Below, one piece after another: positions 16,850-24,728 of a DNA stretch of 64,000 nucleotides. The notes under the pieces are model-generated. The model worked only from the letters and a program-made list of their open reading frames with translations. It ran no database searches and was not told the origin of the DNA. Both the position numbers and the translations under genes were made by a program. Position 1 is the stretch's first letter. Each line of letters starts with the position of its first letter. The stretch is from WHSW01 sp963781265 (GTDB taxonomy: Bacteria; Actinomycetota; Thermoleophilia; Solirubrobacterales; 70-9): positions 62,001-126,000 of the forward strand of contig CAWAFH010000018.1 of NCBI GenBank assembly GCA_963781265.1, in the 5' to 3' direction.

Positions 16850-18196
16850 ATGCCTGACCTCCTCGCTCTCGGCGTCTCTCACAAGACGGCCCCGCTCGAG
16901 CTGCGCGAGCGGATGGCGCTCACCGAGGGGCGCGCGGTCGGGGTGCTGAACGACCTGGTCGAGCGGCCCGAGGTGCTCGAGGCCGCGGCGATCTCGACCT
17001 GCAACCGCACCGAGCTCTACCTCTACGCGTCCGACGCCGTCGGCGCCGAGGCGGCGGCGCTCGGGCTGCTCTCGCGCGAGGCCGAGACCCAGCCGACCGA
17101 GCTCGTCGCTCACCTGTACTCGGTGCGCGGCGCCGACGCCGCCGAGCATCTGCTGCGGGTCTCGGCCGGGCTCGACTCGATGATCATCGGCGAGACCGAG
17201 ATCCAGGGACAGGTGAAGCGCGCCTACGAGCTGGCCCTGGTCGAGGGCGCCACCGGGCCGATCCTCAATCGCCTCTTTCGCGCCGCGCTCGTCGCCGGCA
17301 AGCGGGCGCGGGCCGAGACCGGGATCTCGGAGCGCTCGATGTCGATCCCGTCGGTCGCGGTGGAGCTCGCCCGCCGCACCCTCGGTGAGCTCGACGATCG
17401 CCGGGTGCTCGTCGTCGGCGCCGGCGAGACCGCGGAGCTGACGGCGCGCGCGCTGGCGGCGAAGGGCGTCGAGGCGATCTTCATCGCCAACCGCCACTAC
17501 GACCGCGCGATCGGCCTCGCCGAGCGCTTCGGCGGCCACGCGGTCCGCTTCGAGGACCTGCCCGAGGAGCTCACCGACGCCGACATCGTCGTCACCTCGA
17601 CCAGCTCGCCGCACCACGTCGTCGAGCGCGAGGCGCTCGCCGAGGTGATGAGCGACCGCGCCGGCCGGCCCCTGCTGCTGATCGACCTCGCCGTCCCGCG
17701 CGACATCCACCCGACCTGCCGCGACCTCGCCGGGGTCAGCCTCTACGACATGGACGACCTGCAGTCGCTCGTCGAGCGCAACGTCTCCAGCCGCGCCACC
17801 GAGGCGCGCCAGGCCGAGGGCATCCTGCGCTCGGAGCTGAACCGCTTCGACGGCTGGCTCGCCGCTCAGGACGTCACCCCGACGATCGCCGCGCTGCGCG
17901 AGCGCGCCGACGAGGTGGTCGAGCGCGTCCTGGCCGAGAACGACGAGCGATGGGAGGGCCTCACGGAGGCCGATCGCGAGCGCCTGCAGACCGCGGCCCG
18001 CGCGATCGCGTCGCGCCTGCTGCACGAACCGACCCTGCGCTTGAAGCGCGACGCGGGCGAGCCCGACGCCTACAACCGGGTCACGGTGCTGCGCGAGCTG
18101 TTCGGCCTCGACCCCGGTAGCGAGCCGCTCGAGTCGACCGCCACGGTCTCGGACCTGCACGAGCGGCGCAACCGCCAGCGCGGCAACGGTCGGTGA
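16850..18196 (+). CDS. hemA: Glutamyl-tRNA reductase
   Basis: The product is 448 residues from ATG 16850. It reduces glutamyl-tRNA to glutamate-1-semialdehyde, the first committed step of C5-pathway haem synthesis. The catalytic Cys51 is in STCNRTELY, the N-terminus LLALGVSHKTAP is diagnostic, GLDSMIIGETEIQGQVK follows, the NADPH Rossmann motif is VLVVGAGETAELTA, and the C-terminal dimerisation helix is present. Upstream DNA is open in the same frame back to 16607. A G-rich run (GGGGG) a few bases before ATG 16850 could serve as a weak ribosome site, so independent initiation is possible. The end overlaps hemC by 4 bases. Confidence 0.95.
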   Translation: MPDLLALGVSHKTAPLELRERMALTEGRAVGVLNDLVERPEVLEAAAISTCNRTELYLYASDAVGAEAAALGLLSREAETQPTELVAHLYSVRGADAAEHLLRVSAGLDSMIIGETEIQGQVKRAYELALVEGATGPILNRLFRAALVAGKRARAETGISERSMSIPSVAVELARRTLGELDDRRVLVVGAGETAELTARALAAKGVEAIFIANRHYDRAIGLAERFGGHAVRFEDLPEELTDADIVVTSTSSPHHVVEREALAEVMSDRAGRPLLLIDLAVPRDIHPTCRDLAGVSLYDMDDLQSLVERNVSSRATEARQAEGILRSELNRFDGWLAAQDVTPTIAALRERADEVVERVLAENDERWEGLTEADRERLQTAARAIASRLLHEPTLRLKRDAGEPDAYNRVTVLRELFGLDPGSEPLESTATVSDLHERRNRQRGNGR

Positions 18197-19074
18197 GCGG
18201 GCTCCGGCTCGGGTCGCGCGGCAGCACCCTGGCGCTGATCCAGGCCGAGGCGGTCGCCGCGGCTCTCGGTGGCGCGGAGGTGGTGAGCGTGCGCACGGCC
18301 GATGACGCGGTCGGCGACAAGGCCCGGTTCGTGCGCGGGGTCGAGCGGGCGATCCTCGACGGTGAGGTCGAGCTCGGCGTGCATTCGGCCAAGGACCTTC
18401 CCGGCGATCTGCCCGAGGAGCTGGCGCTGGTCGGCGTACCGGGCCGCGAGGATCCCACCGACGCGTTCATCGGCCACGCGGGCTCGCTCGCCGAGCTCGC
18501 GGAGGGGGCCCGGGTCGGGACCTCGAGCCTGCGCCGCGCTTCCCAGCTGCTGGCGCTCCGACCGGACCTCGAGATCCTCGAGCTGCGCGGCAACGTGGAC
18601 ACGCGGCTGGCGAAGCTCGCCGAGGGCGGCTACGACGGGATCGTCCTCGCCAGCGCCGGGCTCGCGCGGCTCGGGCGCGCGGACGAGGTCTCGTTTCGGT
18701 TCGACCTCGGCGAGTTGACCCCGGCCGCCGGGCAGGGTTGCCTCGCGCTCGAGGCTCGCGCCGACGACGAACCGACCGCCGCCTCGGCGGGCGGGATCAC
18801 CGATCGCGATGCCCTGATCGAGCTGACCGCCGAGCGCGCCGCCGTGCGGGCGCTGGGCGCCGACTGCGAGACGTCGGTCGGGCTCTGCGCGCGCGCCTCG
18901 GAGGACGAGTTGGTCGTGCTCGGTTACGCGGGGCTGGCCGACGGCAGCGAATGGGTTCGCGACCGGGTTGCCGGCGATCCCGAGCAGCCCGCGGCCCTCG
19001 GCACCTCGCTGGCCGAGCGGATGCTCGCGGCGGGAGCCGGCGACATCCTCGCCCGGTCCGGAGGGCTCGGATGA
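18193..19074 (+). CDS. hemC: Porphobilinogen deaminase (hydroxymethylbilane synthase)
   Basis: The product is 293 residues from GTG 18193 inside the hemA stop. It polymerises four porphobilinogens to hydroxymethylbilane. LRLGSRGSTLALIQAE at the N-terminus, GVHSAKDLP, GTSSLRRASQLLALRP and the dipyrromethane cofactor Cys225 (ALGADCETSVG) are all present. Slightly short compared with the usual 300-320 residues, mostly through loop trimming between residues 35 and 50. Coupled to the next gene by ATGA. Confidence 0.95.
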   Translation: MSGLRLGSRGSTLALIQAEAVAAALGGAEVVSVRTADDAVGDKARFVRGVERAILDGEVELGVHSAKDLPGDLPEELALVGVPGREDPTDAFIGHAGSLAELAEGARVGTSSLRRASQLLALRPDLEILELRGNVDTRLAKLAEGGYDGIVLASAGLARLGRADEVSFRFDLGELTPAAGQGCLALEARADDEPTAASAGGITDRDALIELTAERAAVRALGADCETSVGLCARASEDELVVLGYAGLADGSEWVRDRVAGDPEQPAALGTSLAERMLAAGAGDILARSGGLG

Positions 19075-20585
19075 GCGCCCGCCCCGGCGTCGCCTACCTG
19101 GTCGGAGCCGGCCCCGGGGACCCGGGCTTGATGACCGCGCGGGCGCTCGAGCTGATCGCGAGCGCGGACGTCATCCTCCACGACCGCCTGATCCCCGATG
19201 GGGCGCTCGACGGCGCCCGCGCGGACGCCGAGCTCGTCTACGTCGGCAAGCGCCCCGGCTTCAACGCCATGGAGCAGGAGGAGACCGAGGCCCTGATGGC
19301 AGCGCGCGCAGCTTCCGGGCTCAGCGTCGTGCGGCTCAAGGGCGGCGATCCGTTCGTGTTCGGCCGCGGCGGTGAGGAGGCCGAGACGCTGCGCGACGCC
19401 GGGATCGAGTTCGAGGTCGTCCCCGGGGTCACGGCCGGCGTCGCCGCCCCCGCCTACGCCGGGATCCCGGTCACCCATCGAGACGACGCATCGGCGGTCG
19501 CGTTCGTCACGGGACACGAGGACCCGGAGAAGCCCGAGACCGCGCTCGACTGGGACGCGCTGGCGAGCTTTCCCGGCACTCTGGTCCTCTACATGGGGGT
19601 CAAGAACCTGCCGCTGATCGCGGAGCGGCTCGCCGCCGCGGGGCGCGATCCGGCCGAGCCGGCGGCGGCGGTCGAACGCGGGACCCAGCCGGATCAGCGG
19701 AGCGTGCTCTCGACCCTCGCCGAGCTGCCGGCCGCCGTCGCGGCCGCTGAGATCAAGGCGCCGGCGATCCTCCTCTTCGGCCCGGTCGCCGCGCGGCGCG
19801 AGCGGATCGCCTGGCTCGAGCGCCGCCCGCTACACGGCAAGCGGATCGTCGTCACCCGGGCACGCGCCCAGGCGAGCGGCCTCGCCGCCACCCTGCGCGA
19901 GCTCGGCGCCGAGGTCGTCCAGCTGCCGGCGATCAGGATCGAGCCGACCCTGGAGGCCGACGAGGTTCGTGACGCGGTCGCGGACCTGCACACGTACGCG
20001 CTCGTCTGCCTGACGAGCCCGAACGGGGTGCGGTTCCTCTTCGAGGCGATGGCGGCCCAGGGTCGCGACGCCCGCGCACTCGCCAACGCGACCGTCGCCG
20101 CGATCGGGCCGGGGACGGCCGCCGCGCTCGCCGAGCGCGGCGTGATCGCCGACGTGGTGCCGGAGCGGTTCGTCGCCGAGGCGCTGATCGAGGCGCTCGC
20201 CGACGTCGACGTGAGCGGCCGGCCGGTGCTCATCGCCCGGGCCGCCGAGGCCCGGGACGTGCTGCCCGAGGCGCTCGCCGACCGTGGCGCCCGGGTCGAC
20301 GTCGTCGCGCTCTACGAGACCGTCCGCGAACCCGCCGACCCGGCCGCGCTCGAGGCCGCGCAGACGGCCGACTACGTCACCTTCACCTCGTCGTCAACGG
20401 TGCGCAACCTGCTGGATGCCGCCGGCGACCGCTTTCCGAGCGCCGCCAAGATCGTCTCGATCGGCCCGGTGACCAGCGCGACCGCGCGCGAGCTCGGGCT
20501 CGAGGTCGCGATCGAGGCCGAGCGCCACGACCCGGCGGGCGTGGTCGCGGCGCTGGTCGCCGACGCGGGCGGGGCGGAGGAGTGA
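19071..20585 (+). CDS. cobA-hemD: Fused uroporphyrinogen-III C-methyltransferase / uroporphyrinogen-III synthase
   Basis: The product is 504 residues with two domains. Residues 1-245 are a SUMT (CobA) domain: VAYLVGAGPGDPGLMT, VYVGKR, VVRLKGGDPFVFGRGGEE and GIPVTHRDDASAVAFVTGH are its core SAM-binding motifs. Residues 255-500 form HemD: KRIVVTRARAQASGLAATL, LTSPNGVRFLFEA, IGPGTAAALAERG and FTSSSTVRNLL. HemD closes hydroxymethylbilane into uroporphyrinogen III; the CobA part diverts it to precorrin-2 for sirohaem or cobalamin. Such fusions are known in actinobacteria and some firmicutes. It ends the operon; a short GC hairpin (AGGCGG/CCGCCT) lies at the convergent junction with the MerR gene. 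Confidence 0.93.
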   Translation: MSARPGVAYLVGAGPGDPGLMTARALELIASADVILHDRLIPDGALDGARADAELVYVGKRPGFNAMEQEETEALMAARAASGLSVVRLKGGDPFVFGRGGEEAETLRDAGIEFEVVPGVTAGVAAPAYAGIPVTHRDDASAVAFVTGHEDPEKPETALDWDALASFPGTLVLYMGVKNLPLIAERLAAAGRDPAEPAAAVERGTQPDQRSVLSTLAELPAAVAAAEIKAPAILLFGPVAARRERIAWLERRPLHGKRIVVTRARAQASGLAATLRELGAEVVQLPAIRIEPTLEADEVRDAVADLHTYALVCLTSPNGVRFLFEAMAAQGRDARALANATVAAIGPGTAAALAERGVIADVVPERFVAEALIEALADVDVSGRPVLIARAAEARDVLPEALADRGARVDVVALYETVREPADPAALEAAQTADYVTFTSSSTVRNLLDAAGDRFPSAAKIVSIGPVTSATARELGLEVAIEAERHDPAGVVAALVADAGGAEE

Positions 20586-20597
20586 GGCGGCCGCCGC

Positions 20598-20978
20598 CTA
20601 GCCGCAGCGTTCGCGGTACAGCCCGAGCTTGTAATCGACGAGCTCCAGGTTGTGCTGCAGCTCGTCGATCTTCGCGACCACCTCGGCGCGGTGGGCCTCG
20701 AGCAGCTCGAGGCGCTCGGCCTCGTTGCCGGCTCCCGCGCGAACGAGCTCGGCGTAGCGGCGGATCTTGCGGATCGGCATCCCGGTCGCCCGCAGACGGG
20801 TGACGAGAACGACCCAGTCGACGTCGGCGTTCGAGTAGCGCCGGTGCCCCGAGTCGTTTCGCCCGACCCCGTTCAGCAGGCCGGCGCGCTCGTAGTAGCG
20901 CAGGGTGTGGTTGGTGAGCCCGGTGCGCTCGGCGACGTCCGAGATCGTCAGCTGGTCCGGCGGGGCGATCGTGGCCAC
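20598..20978 (-). CDS. MerR family transcriptional regulator
   Basis: A 126-residue regulator starting at GTG 20978. The winged-helix N-terminus is clear (LTISDVAERTGLTNHTLRYYERAGLL, then GHRRYSNADVDWVVLVTRLR), followed by a dimerisation coiled coil (about residues 75-120). There is no Cys-rich metal or Fe-S loop (one Cys at the second-last residue), so metal sensing is unlikely; the type often answers to aldehydes or small electrophiles. It is divergent from an aldo/keto reductase, and both promoters carry the same palindrome in a 19-bp spacer. It therefore almost certainly regulates itself and the reductase. Confidence 0.92.
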   Translation of the reverse strand: MATIAPPDQLTISDVAERTGLTNHTLRYYERAGLLNGVGRNDSGHRRYSNADVDWVVLVTRLRATGMPIRKIRRYAELVRAGAGNEAERLELLEAHRAEVVAKIDELQHNLELVDYKLGLYRERCG

Positions 20979-20984
20979 ATCAGA

Positions 20985-21015
20985 AATCTAGATGTTCGAG
21001 CGCGCTCGAAGTCAA
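20985..21015 (-). promoter_or_regulatory. MerR-type promoter with operator, regulator side
   Basis: Minus strand: -35 TTGACT (21015-21010), a 19-bp spacer and -10 TAGATT (20990-20985), 6 bases before GTG 20978. The 16-bp perfect palindrome TTCGAGCGCGCTCGAA (20995-21010) overlaps the spacer, the classic over-long spacer that MerR proteins untwist. Confidence 0.8.
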
Positions 21016-21031
21016 GGATGGGTGATTCGCC

Positions 21032-21062
21032 TTGACTTTGAGCGCGCTCCAACTCCTAGCGT
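21032..21062 (+). promoter_or_regulatory. MerR-type promoter with operator, reductase side
   Basis: Plus strand: -35 TTGACT (21032-21037), a 19-bp spacer (21038-21056) and -10 TAGCGT (21057-21062). The spacer holds TTGAGCGCGCTCCAA, sharing the core GAGCGCGCTC with the mirrored promoter. Confidence 0.8.
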
Positions 21063-21096
21063 GGGTAGGGAAGGGATGAACGACGAAGGAGTTGCA

Positions 21097-22083
21097 ATGG
21101 AGCGACGCACGCTCGGACAGGAACTCGAGGTCTCGGCACTGGGCCTCGGATGCATGGGAATGTCGGCCTTCTACGGCTCGGCCGACGATGGCGAGGCGGT
21201 GGCGACGATCCAGCGCACCCTCGATCTCGGCATCGACTTCCTCGACACGGCCGAGACGTACGGGCCGTTCGAGAACGAGAAGCTGATCGGCAGGGCGGTG
21301 GCCGGCAAGCGCGACGAGTACGTGATCGCGACCAAGTTCGGCGTGCGCCCGGAGCGCAACGCCGACGGCGAGTGGACGCGGGTGCTCGACGGCTCGCCGG
21401 AGAACGTTCGCCGCTCGGTCGAGGGCTCGCTGGAACGGCTCGGCACGGACCGGATCGACCTCTACTACCAGCACCGCATGGACCCGAAGGTGCCGATCGA
21501 GGAGACCGTCGGAGCGCTCGGCGAGCTGGTCGCAGAGGGCAAGATCCTCCACATCGGCCTCAGCGAGGCGGCGCCGGAGCGGATCCGCAAAGCGCACGAG
21601 ACGCACCCGATCACCGCGGTGCAGACGGAGTACTCGCTGTGGACGCGCGACCTCGAGGCGGAGATCCTGCCGACCCTGCGCGAGCTCGGGATCGGCCTGG
21701 TCGCCTACTCCCCGCTCGGCCGCGGCTTTCTCTCCGGTCGCTTCAAGTCGCCCGAGGAGCTCGATGAGGACGACTTCCGCCGCCACGTCCCGCGGTTCAC
21801 GGGCGCCAACCTGGAGGCGAACCTGGCGCTCGCCGGGAAGGTCGAAGAGCTCGCGGACGAGAAGGGCGTGACGCCCGCGCAGCTGGCCCTCGCCTGGGTG
21901 CTGGCCCAGGGCGAGGACATCGTCCCGATCCCCGGGACCAAGCGCCGCGCCTATCTCGAGCAGAACGCCGAGGCGGCCGAGGTCGAGCTGACCGACGACG
22001 ACCTCGCGCGGATCGACGCCGAGCTGCCCGAGGCGGCCGGCGACCGCTACGACAAGGCCGGGATGACCGCGGTCAACATCTGA
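21097..22083 (+). CDS. Aldo/keto reductase
   Basis: A 328-residue NADPH-dependent oxidoreductase with a TIM-barrel AKR fold. Catalytic residues are visible in FLDTAETYGPFENE (Asp and Tyr), VIATKFG (Lys) and DLYYQHRMD (His). The cofactor end has YSPLGRGFLSGRF and PIPGTKR. It resembles the YhdN/AKR11-13 group that reduces reactive aldehydes and methylglyoxal. ATG 21097 is chosen over ATG 21076 because AAGGAG sits 6 bases upstream of it. The shared MerR promoter implies induction by the regulator's ligand. Confidence 0.93.
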   Translation: MERRTLGQELEVSALGLGCMGMSAFYGSADDGEAVATIQRTLDLGIDFLDTAETYGPFENEKLIGRAVAGKRDEYVIATKFGVRPERNADGEWTRVLDGSPENVRRSVEGSLERLGTDRIDLYYQHRMDPKVPIEETVGALGELVAEGKILHIGLSEAAPERIRKAHETHPITAVQTEYSLWTRDLEAEILPTLRELGIGLVAYSPLGRGFLSGRFKSPEELDEDDFRRHVPRFTGANLEANLALAGKVEELADEKGVTPAQLALAWVLAQGEDIVPIPGTKRRAYLEQNAEAAEVELTDDDLARIDAELPEAAGDRYDKAGMTAVNI

Positions 22084-22131
22084 GCGTCGGGCCCGGGCGG
22101 CCCGCGGGTGGCCCGGGCTCCCGGCTCGGAC

Positions 22132-22137
22132 TAGATT
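22132..22137 (+). promoter_or_regulatory. -10 box, leaderless-type
   Basis: TAGATT ends 7 bases before ATG 22145 of the SAM hydrolase gene. It overlaps the in-frame TTG at 22136, which is therefore not the start. Confidence 0.5.
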
Positions 22138-22144
22138 GGCCGCA

Positions 22145-22957
22145 ATGGCGCGGCCGATCACCTTCCTCTCCGACTACGGCACCGCCGATGAGTTCGCCGG
22201 CGTCTGCAGGGCGGTGATCGCGCGGCTCGCCCCCGAGGCGGCCGTGATCGACCTCAGCCACGGCATTGCCCGCCACGATGTCGGGCAGGGCGCGGCGGTG
22301 CTCGCCAACGCGCTGCGGTTCGCCCCGGCGGGCGTCCACCTCGCCGTCGTCGACCCCGGCGTCGGCACGACCCGCCGCGCGGTGGCGGTCGAGGCCGCCG
22401 AGGAGGGGCGCCATCTCGTCGGGCCCGACAACGGGCTGCTGGCGCTGGCCCTGGAGCGTTTCGGCGGTGCCGTGGCGGCGATCGACCTGGCCGAGTCGCC
22501 GGTGCGGCTCGAGCCCGTCTCGGCGACCTTCCACGGACGCGACCTGTTCGCTCCGGTGGCCGCGCACCTCGCGCTCGGCGCGCCGCTCGACTCACTGGGT
22601 GCGCCGATTGAGCCACAGACGCTGACCCCGATCGAGCGCGGCGAGCCGGCGATCGAGGCCGGGCTCAGCCTCGAGGCCGAGGTCGGCCACGTCGACGCCT
22701 TCGGCAACCTGTCGCTGATCGCGACCGCGGCGGACGCCGACGACGCCGGGCTCGAGCCCGCGAAGGGACTGCGGGTCCGCGGCCCGCGCCGCTCCGCGGA
22801 GGCGACCTACGCGCTCACGTTCGCCGACGCCGAGCCCGGCGACATGGTGCTGCTGGTCGACTCGGCCCGCTCCCTGGCGCTCGCCGTCAATCGCGGCGAC
22901 GCCTCCCGCACGCTCGACCTGAGCGCGGGCGACCGGGTCACGCTGACGCGCCTGTGA
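22145..22957 (+). CDS. SAM hydroxide adenosyltransferase (DUF62 / SAM hydrolase)
   Basis: The product has 270 residues. The family (relatives of fluorinase and chlorinase) splits S-adenosylmethionine into adenosine and methionine using water. Motifs: PITFLSDYGTADEFAGVCRAVI, IDLSHGIARHDV, AVVDPGVGT, GPDNGLL and FHGRDLFAPVAAHLALG. The C-terminal barrel carries DAFGNLSL. No halogenase-specific loop can be judged by eye, so the hydrolase is the safer call. The end overlaps birA by 4 bases; both enzymes use adenosyl or adenylated compounds but no pathway link is known. Confidence 0.88.
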   Translation: MARPITFLSDYGTADEFAGVCRAVIARLAPEAAVIDLSHGIARHDVGQGAAVLANALRFAPAGVHLAVVDPGVGTTRRAVAVEAAEEGRHLVGPDNGLLALALERFGGAVAAIDLAESPVRLEPVSATFHGRDLFAPVAAHLALGAPLDSLGAPIEPQTLTPIERGEPAIEAGLSLEAEVGHVDAFGNLSLIATAADADDAGLEPAKGLRVRGPRRSAEATYALTFADAEPGDMVLLVDSARSLALAVNRGDASRTLDLSAGDRVTLTRL

Positions 22958-23667
22958 CTACGAGCTTCGGATTCCCCCACCTGCACCTGCGGGTCACGGA
23001 CTCGACCAACGAGCGCGCCCGCGAGCTCGCCGCGGCCGGGGCGCCCAGCGGAACCGTGGTCACCGCCGCCGAGCAGAGCGCCGGACGCGGGCGCCGCGGC
23101 CGGGTCTGGAGCGCCCCGGCGGGCAAGGCGCTGCTGTACTCGGCGATCCTCGCGCCGCTCGAGCTCGAGCACCTGCTGCTGCCGCTCTCGGTCCCGGTCG
23201 CGGTCTGCGAGGCGATCGAGGCCGCCGGCGCCGGCCGGGCTCAGATCAAGTGGCCCAACGACGTCTGGCTCGATCAGGCGAAGGTCGCCGGGGTCCTGAT
23301 CGAGGCGCGTCCGCCCCAGTGGGCGGTGATCGGGATCGGGGTCAACGTCGCGATCGAGCCCGACGAGTTTCCCGCTGACCTGCGCTGGCCGGCGACGTCG
23401 GTCGGTTCCGGGACCACGGTCGCCGAGTTGGGCGAGCGCGTCTCGGCGGCGCTCGGCGAGTGGGTCGCCGCCCCCGAGCGGCGCACCGTGGAGAGCTTTC
23501 GCGCTCGTGACGCCCTGCTCGGACGCCGGGTCGGCTGGGAGGGCGCCGGGATCGAGGCGGGCTCGGGGATCGCCGGCGGGATCGACGACCGCGGCAACCT
23601 GGTGGTCGAGACCGAGGGCGAGCGGATCGCGCTGGGCTCGGGTGAGGTCACCCTGCGCCTCGGCTAG
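22954..23667 (+). CDS. birA: Biotin--[acetyl-CoA-carboxylase] ligase
   Basis: The product is 237 residues from GTG 22954 inside the upstream stop. It activates biotin with ATP and transfers it to the biotin carrier domain of acyl-CoA carboxylases. The biotinyl-AMP loop QSAGRGRRGRVW and the KWPNDVWLDQAKVAGVLIE strand are diagnostic, and IGIGVNV follows. It lacks the N-terminal HTH of E. coli BirA, so it is a monofunctional ligase without repressor activity. The C-terminal SH3-like domain is present. Confidence 0.93.
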   Translation: MTTSFGFPHLHLRVTDSTNERARELAAAGAPSGTVVTAAEQSAGRGRRGRVWSAPAGKALLYSAILAPLELEHLLLPLSVPVAVCEAIEAAGAGRAQIKWPNDVWLDQAKVAGVLIEARPPQWAVIGIGVNVAIEPDEFPADLRWPATSVGSGTTVAELGERVSAALGEWVAAPERRTVESFRARDALLGRRVGWEGAGIEAGSGIAGGIDDRGNLVVETEGERIALGSGEVTLRLG

Positions 23668-23680
23668 TGCCCGCCGGGCA

Positions 23681-23686
23681 TATGCT
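23681..23686 (+). promoter_or_regulatory. -10 box, leaderless-type
   Basis: TATGCT ends 8 bases before ATG 23695 (5 before an adjacent GTG at 23692). Confidence 0.4.
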
Positions 23687-23694
23687 CGCCGGTG

Positions 23695-24153
23695 ATGGCG
23701 AGCGACGGCCTGTGGGCACGGATTTCGATGGCGTCCCCGGATTGGATGGTGCGCGCCGCCGGGAAGCTCAACGTTCCGCTGTACAGGATCAGCGGCGGGC
23801 GCCTCGGCGGCCGCATCGCCAAGGCGCCCGTCCTGCTGCTGACGACGACCGGACGCCGCTCGGGCAAGGTGCGCACGACCCCGGTGCTCTATCTCGCCGA
23901 CGCGGAGCGGCTGGTCGTGATCGGCTCGAACGCCGGCAACGAGCGTGCCCCGGCGTGGGCGCTCAACCTCGTGGACGGCCCGGAGGCCGAGGTCGAGATC
24001 GGCAACGAGCGGCGCTCGGTTCGCGCCCGCGTCGCCGAGGGCGCGGAGCGCGATGAGCTGTGGCGGCGGATGACCGAGCGCTACGCGGGCTTCGACGCCT
24101 ACCGCGACCGGACGGGGCGCGAGATCAAGCTGTTCGTGCTCGAGCCCCGCTGA
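23695..24153 (+). CDS. Deazaflavin-dependent nitroreductase family protein (DDN/F420-binding fold)
   Basis: The product has 152 residues. The split-barrel signature of the F420-dependent Ddn family is present: VLLLTTTGRRSGKVRTTPVLYLADAE, then LVVIGSNAGNERAPAWALNL and RVAEGAERDELWRRM. Members reduce nitro compounds or quinones with F420H2 in actinobacteria. Whether this genome makes F420 is not visible here. The GTG at 23692 is an equally possible start. Confidence 0.85.
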   Translation: MASDGLWARISMASPDWMVRAAGKLNVPLYRISGGRLGGRIAKAPVLLLTTTGRRSGKVRTTPVLYLADAERLVVIGSNAGNERAPAWALNLVDGPEAEVEIGNERRSVRARVAEGAERDELWRRMTERYAGFDAYRDRTGREIKLFVLEPR

Positions 24154-24165
24154 GGCATCGCCGCC

Positions 24166-24525
24166 TCAGAGGTCGACGATGACCTCGAAGCCGCCGTAGA
24201 TCATCCGCTTGTAGTCGGCGACGTCGCCGGCCGGGTCCATCAGCGCCTTCATCCGGTCGTCGTCCATCACCTTCGCGTTGACCTCGTCGCGGTGCGCGCG
24301 CGACTCGTAGGTGATCCACGCGAAGATCACGGTCTCGTCGTCGGTGAGCTTGACGGCGCGCGGGAACGAGGTCAGCTCACCGACCTTGACGTCCTCGGCG
24401 AGGCACTCCTTGTAGGAGAGCGCGCCGTGCTCGCGCCACAGCTCGCCCGCGGTGGTCGCGATCTCGCGATACCGGTCGACATTCGACTTCGGCAGGGGCA
24501 TCACGAATCCATCGACGTAGGCCAT
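24166..24525 (-). CDS. DUF1428 family protein
   Basis: A 119-residue dimeric ferredoxin-like-fold protein. YVDGFVMPLPKSNVDRYREIA, ELWREHGALSYKECLAEDV, VIFAWITYESRAHRDEVNAKVM and a C-terminal MIYGGFEVIVDL are diagnostic for DUF1428. The GAGGAGG ahead of ATG 24525 is strong. No biochemical role is established for the family. Confidence 0.9.
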   Translation of the reverse strand: MAYVDGFVMPLPKSNVDRYREIATTAGELWREHGALSYKECLAEDVKVGELTSFPRAVKLTDDETVIFAWITYESRAHRDEVNAKVMDDDRMKALMDPAGDVADYKRMIYGGFEVIVDL

Positions 24526-24636
24526 CGGCGTCCTCCTCGTGTGGTCGGGTTACGTGAGCTGAGACCGCTGCCGACGCGGAAACTCATCGCCGGGATTGCA
24601 CCCTTCGCAACGCAAAGCGCAACCTCCACCCGAGCG

Positions 24637-24687
24637 CCGAGAGGCGGTTTTCTACCGCCAGGCGCCAACAAACCGCCTCTCGACCGG
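24637..24687. repeat. Intergenic palindromic repeat, copy A
   Basis: A 51-base element with arms CGAGAGGCGGTTT and AAACCGCCTCTCG around a 19-base loop. Its reverse-oriented twin lies at 35469-35519 and shares most arm bases and about two thirds of the loop. It fills the middle of the 203-base gap between the DUF1428 gene and the VOC gene. No other feature is seen in that gap. Confidence 0.75.
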
Positions 24688-24728
24688 AGCAGGGGCCGAC
24701 GATCGCGCGCGCGAGCGGGCTCCGCGCC

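Noticed and set aside
21076..21096. ATG 21076 as the start of the aldo/keto reductase
   Set aside because: It would lie about 7 bases after the predicted transcription start and lacks a ribosome site; ATG 21097 has AAGGAG at good spacing and matches the family N-terminus.
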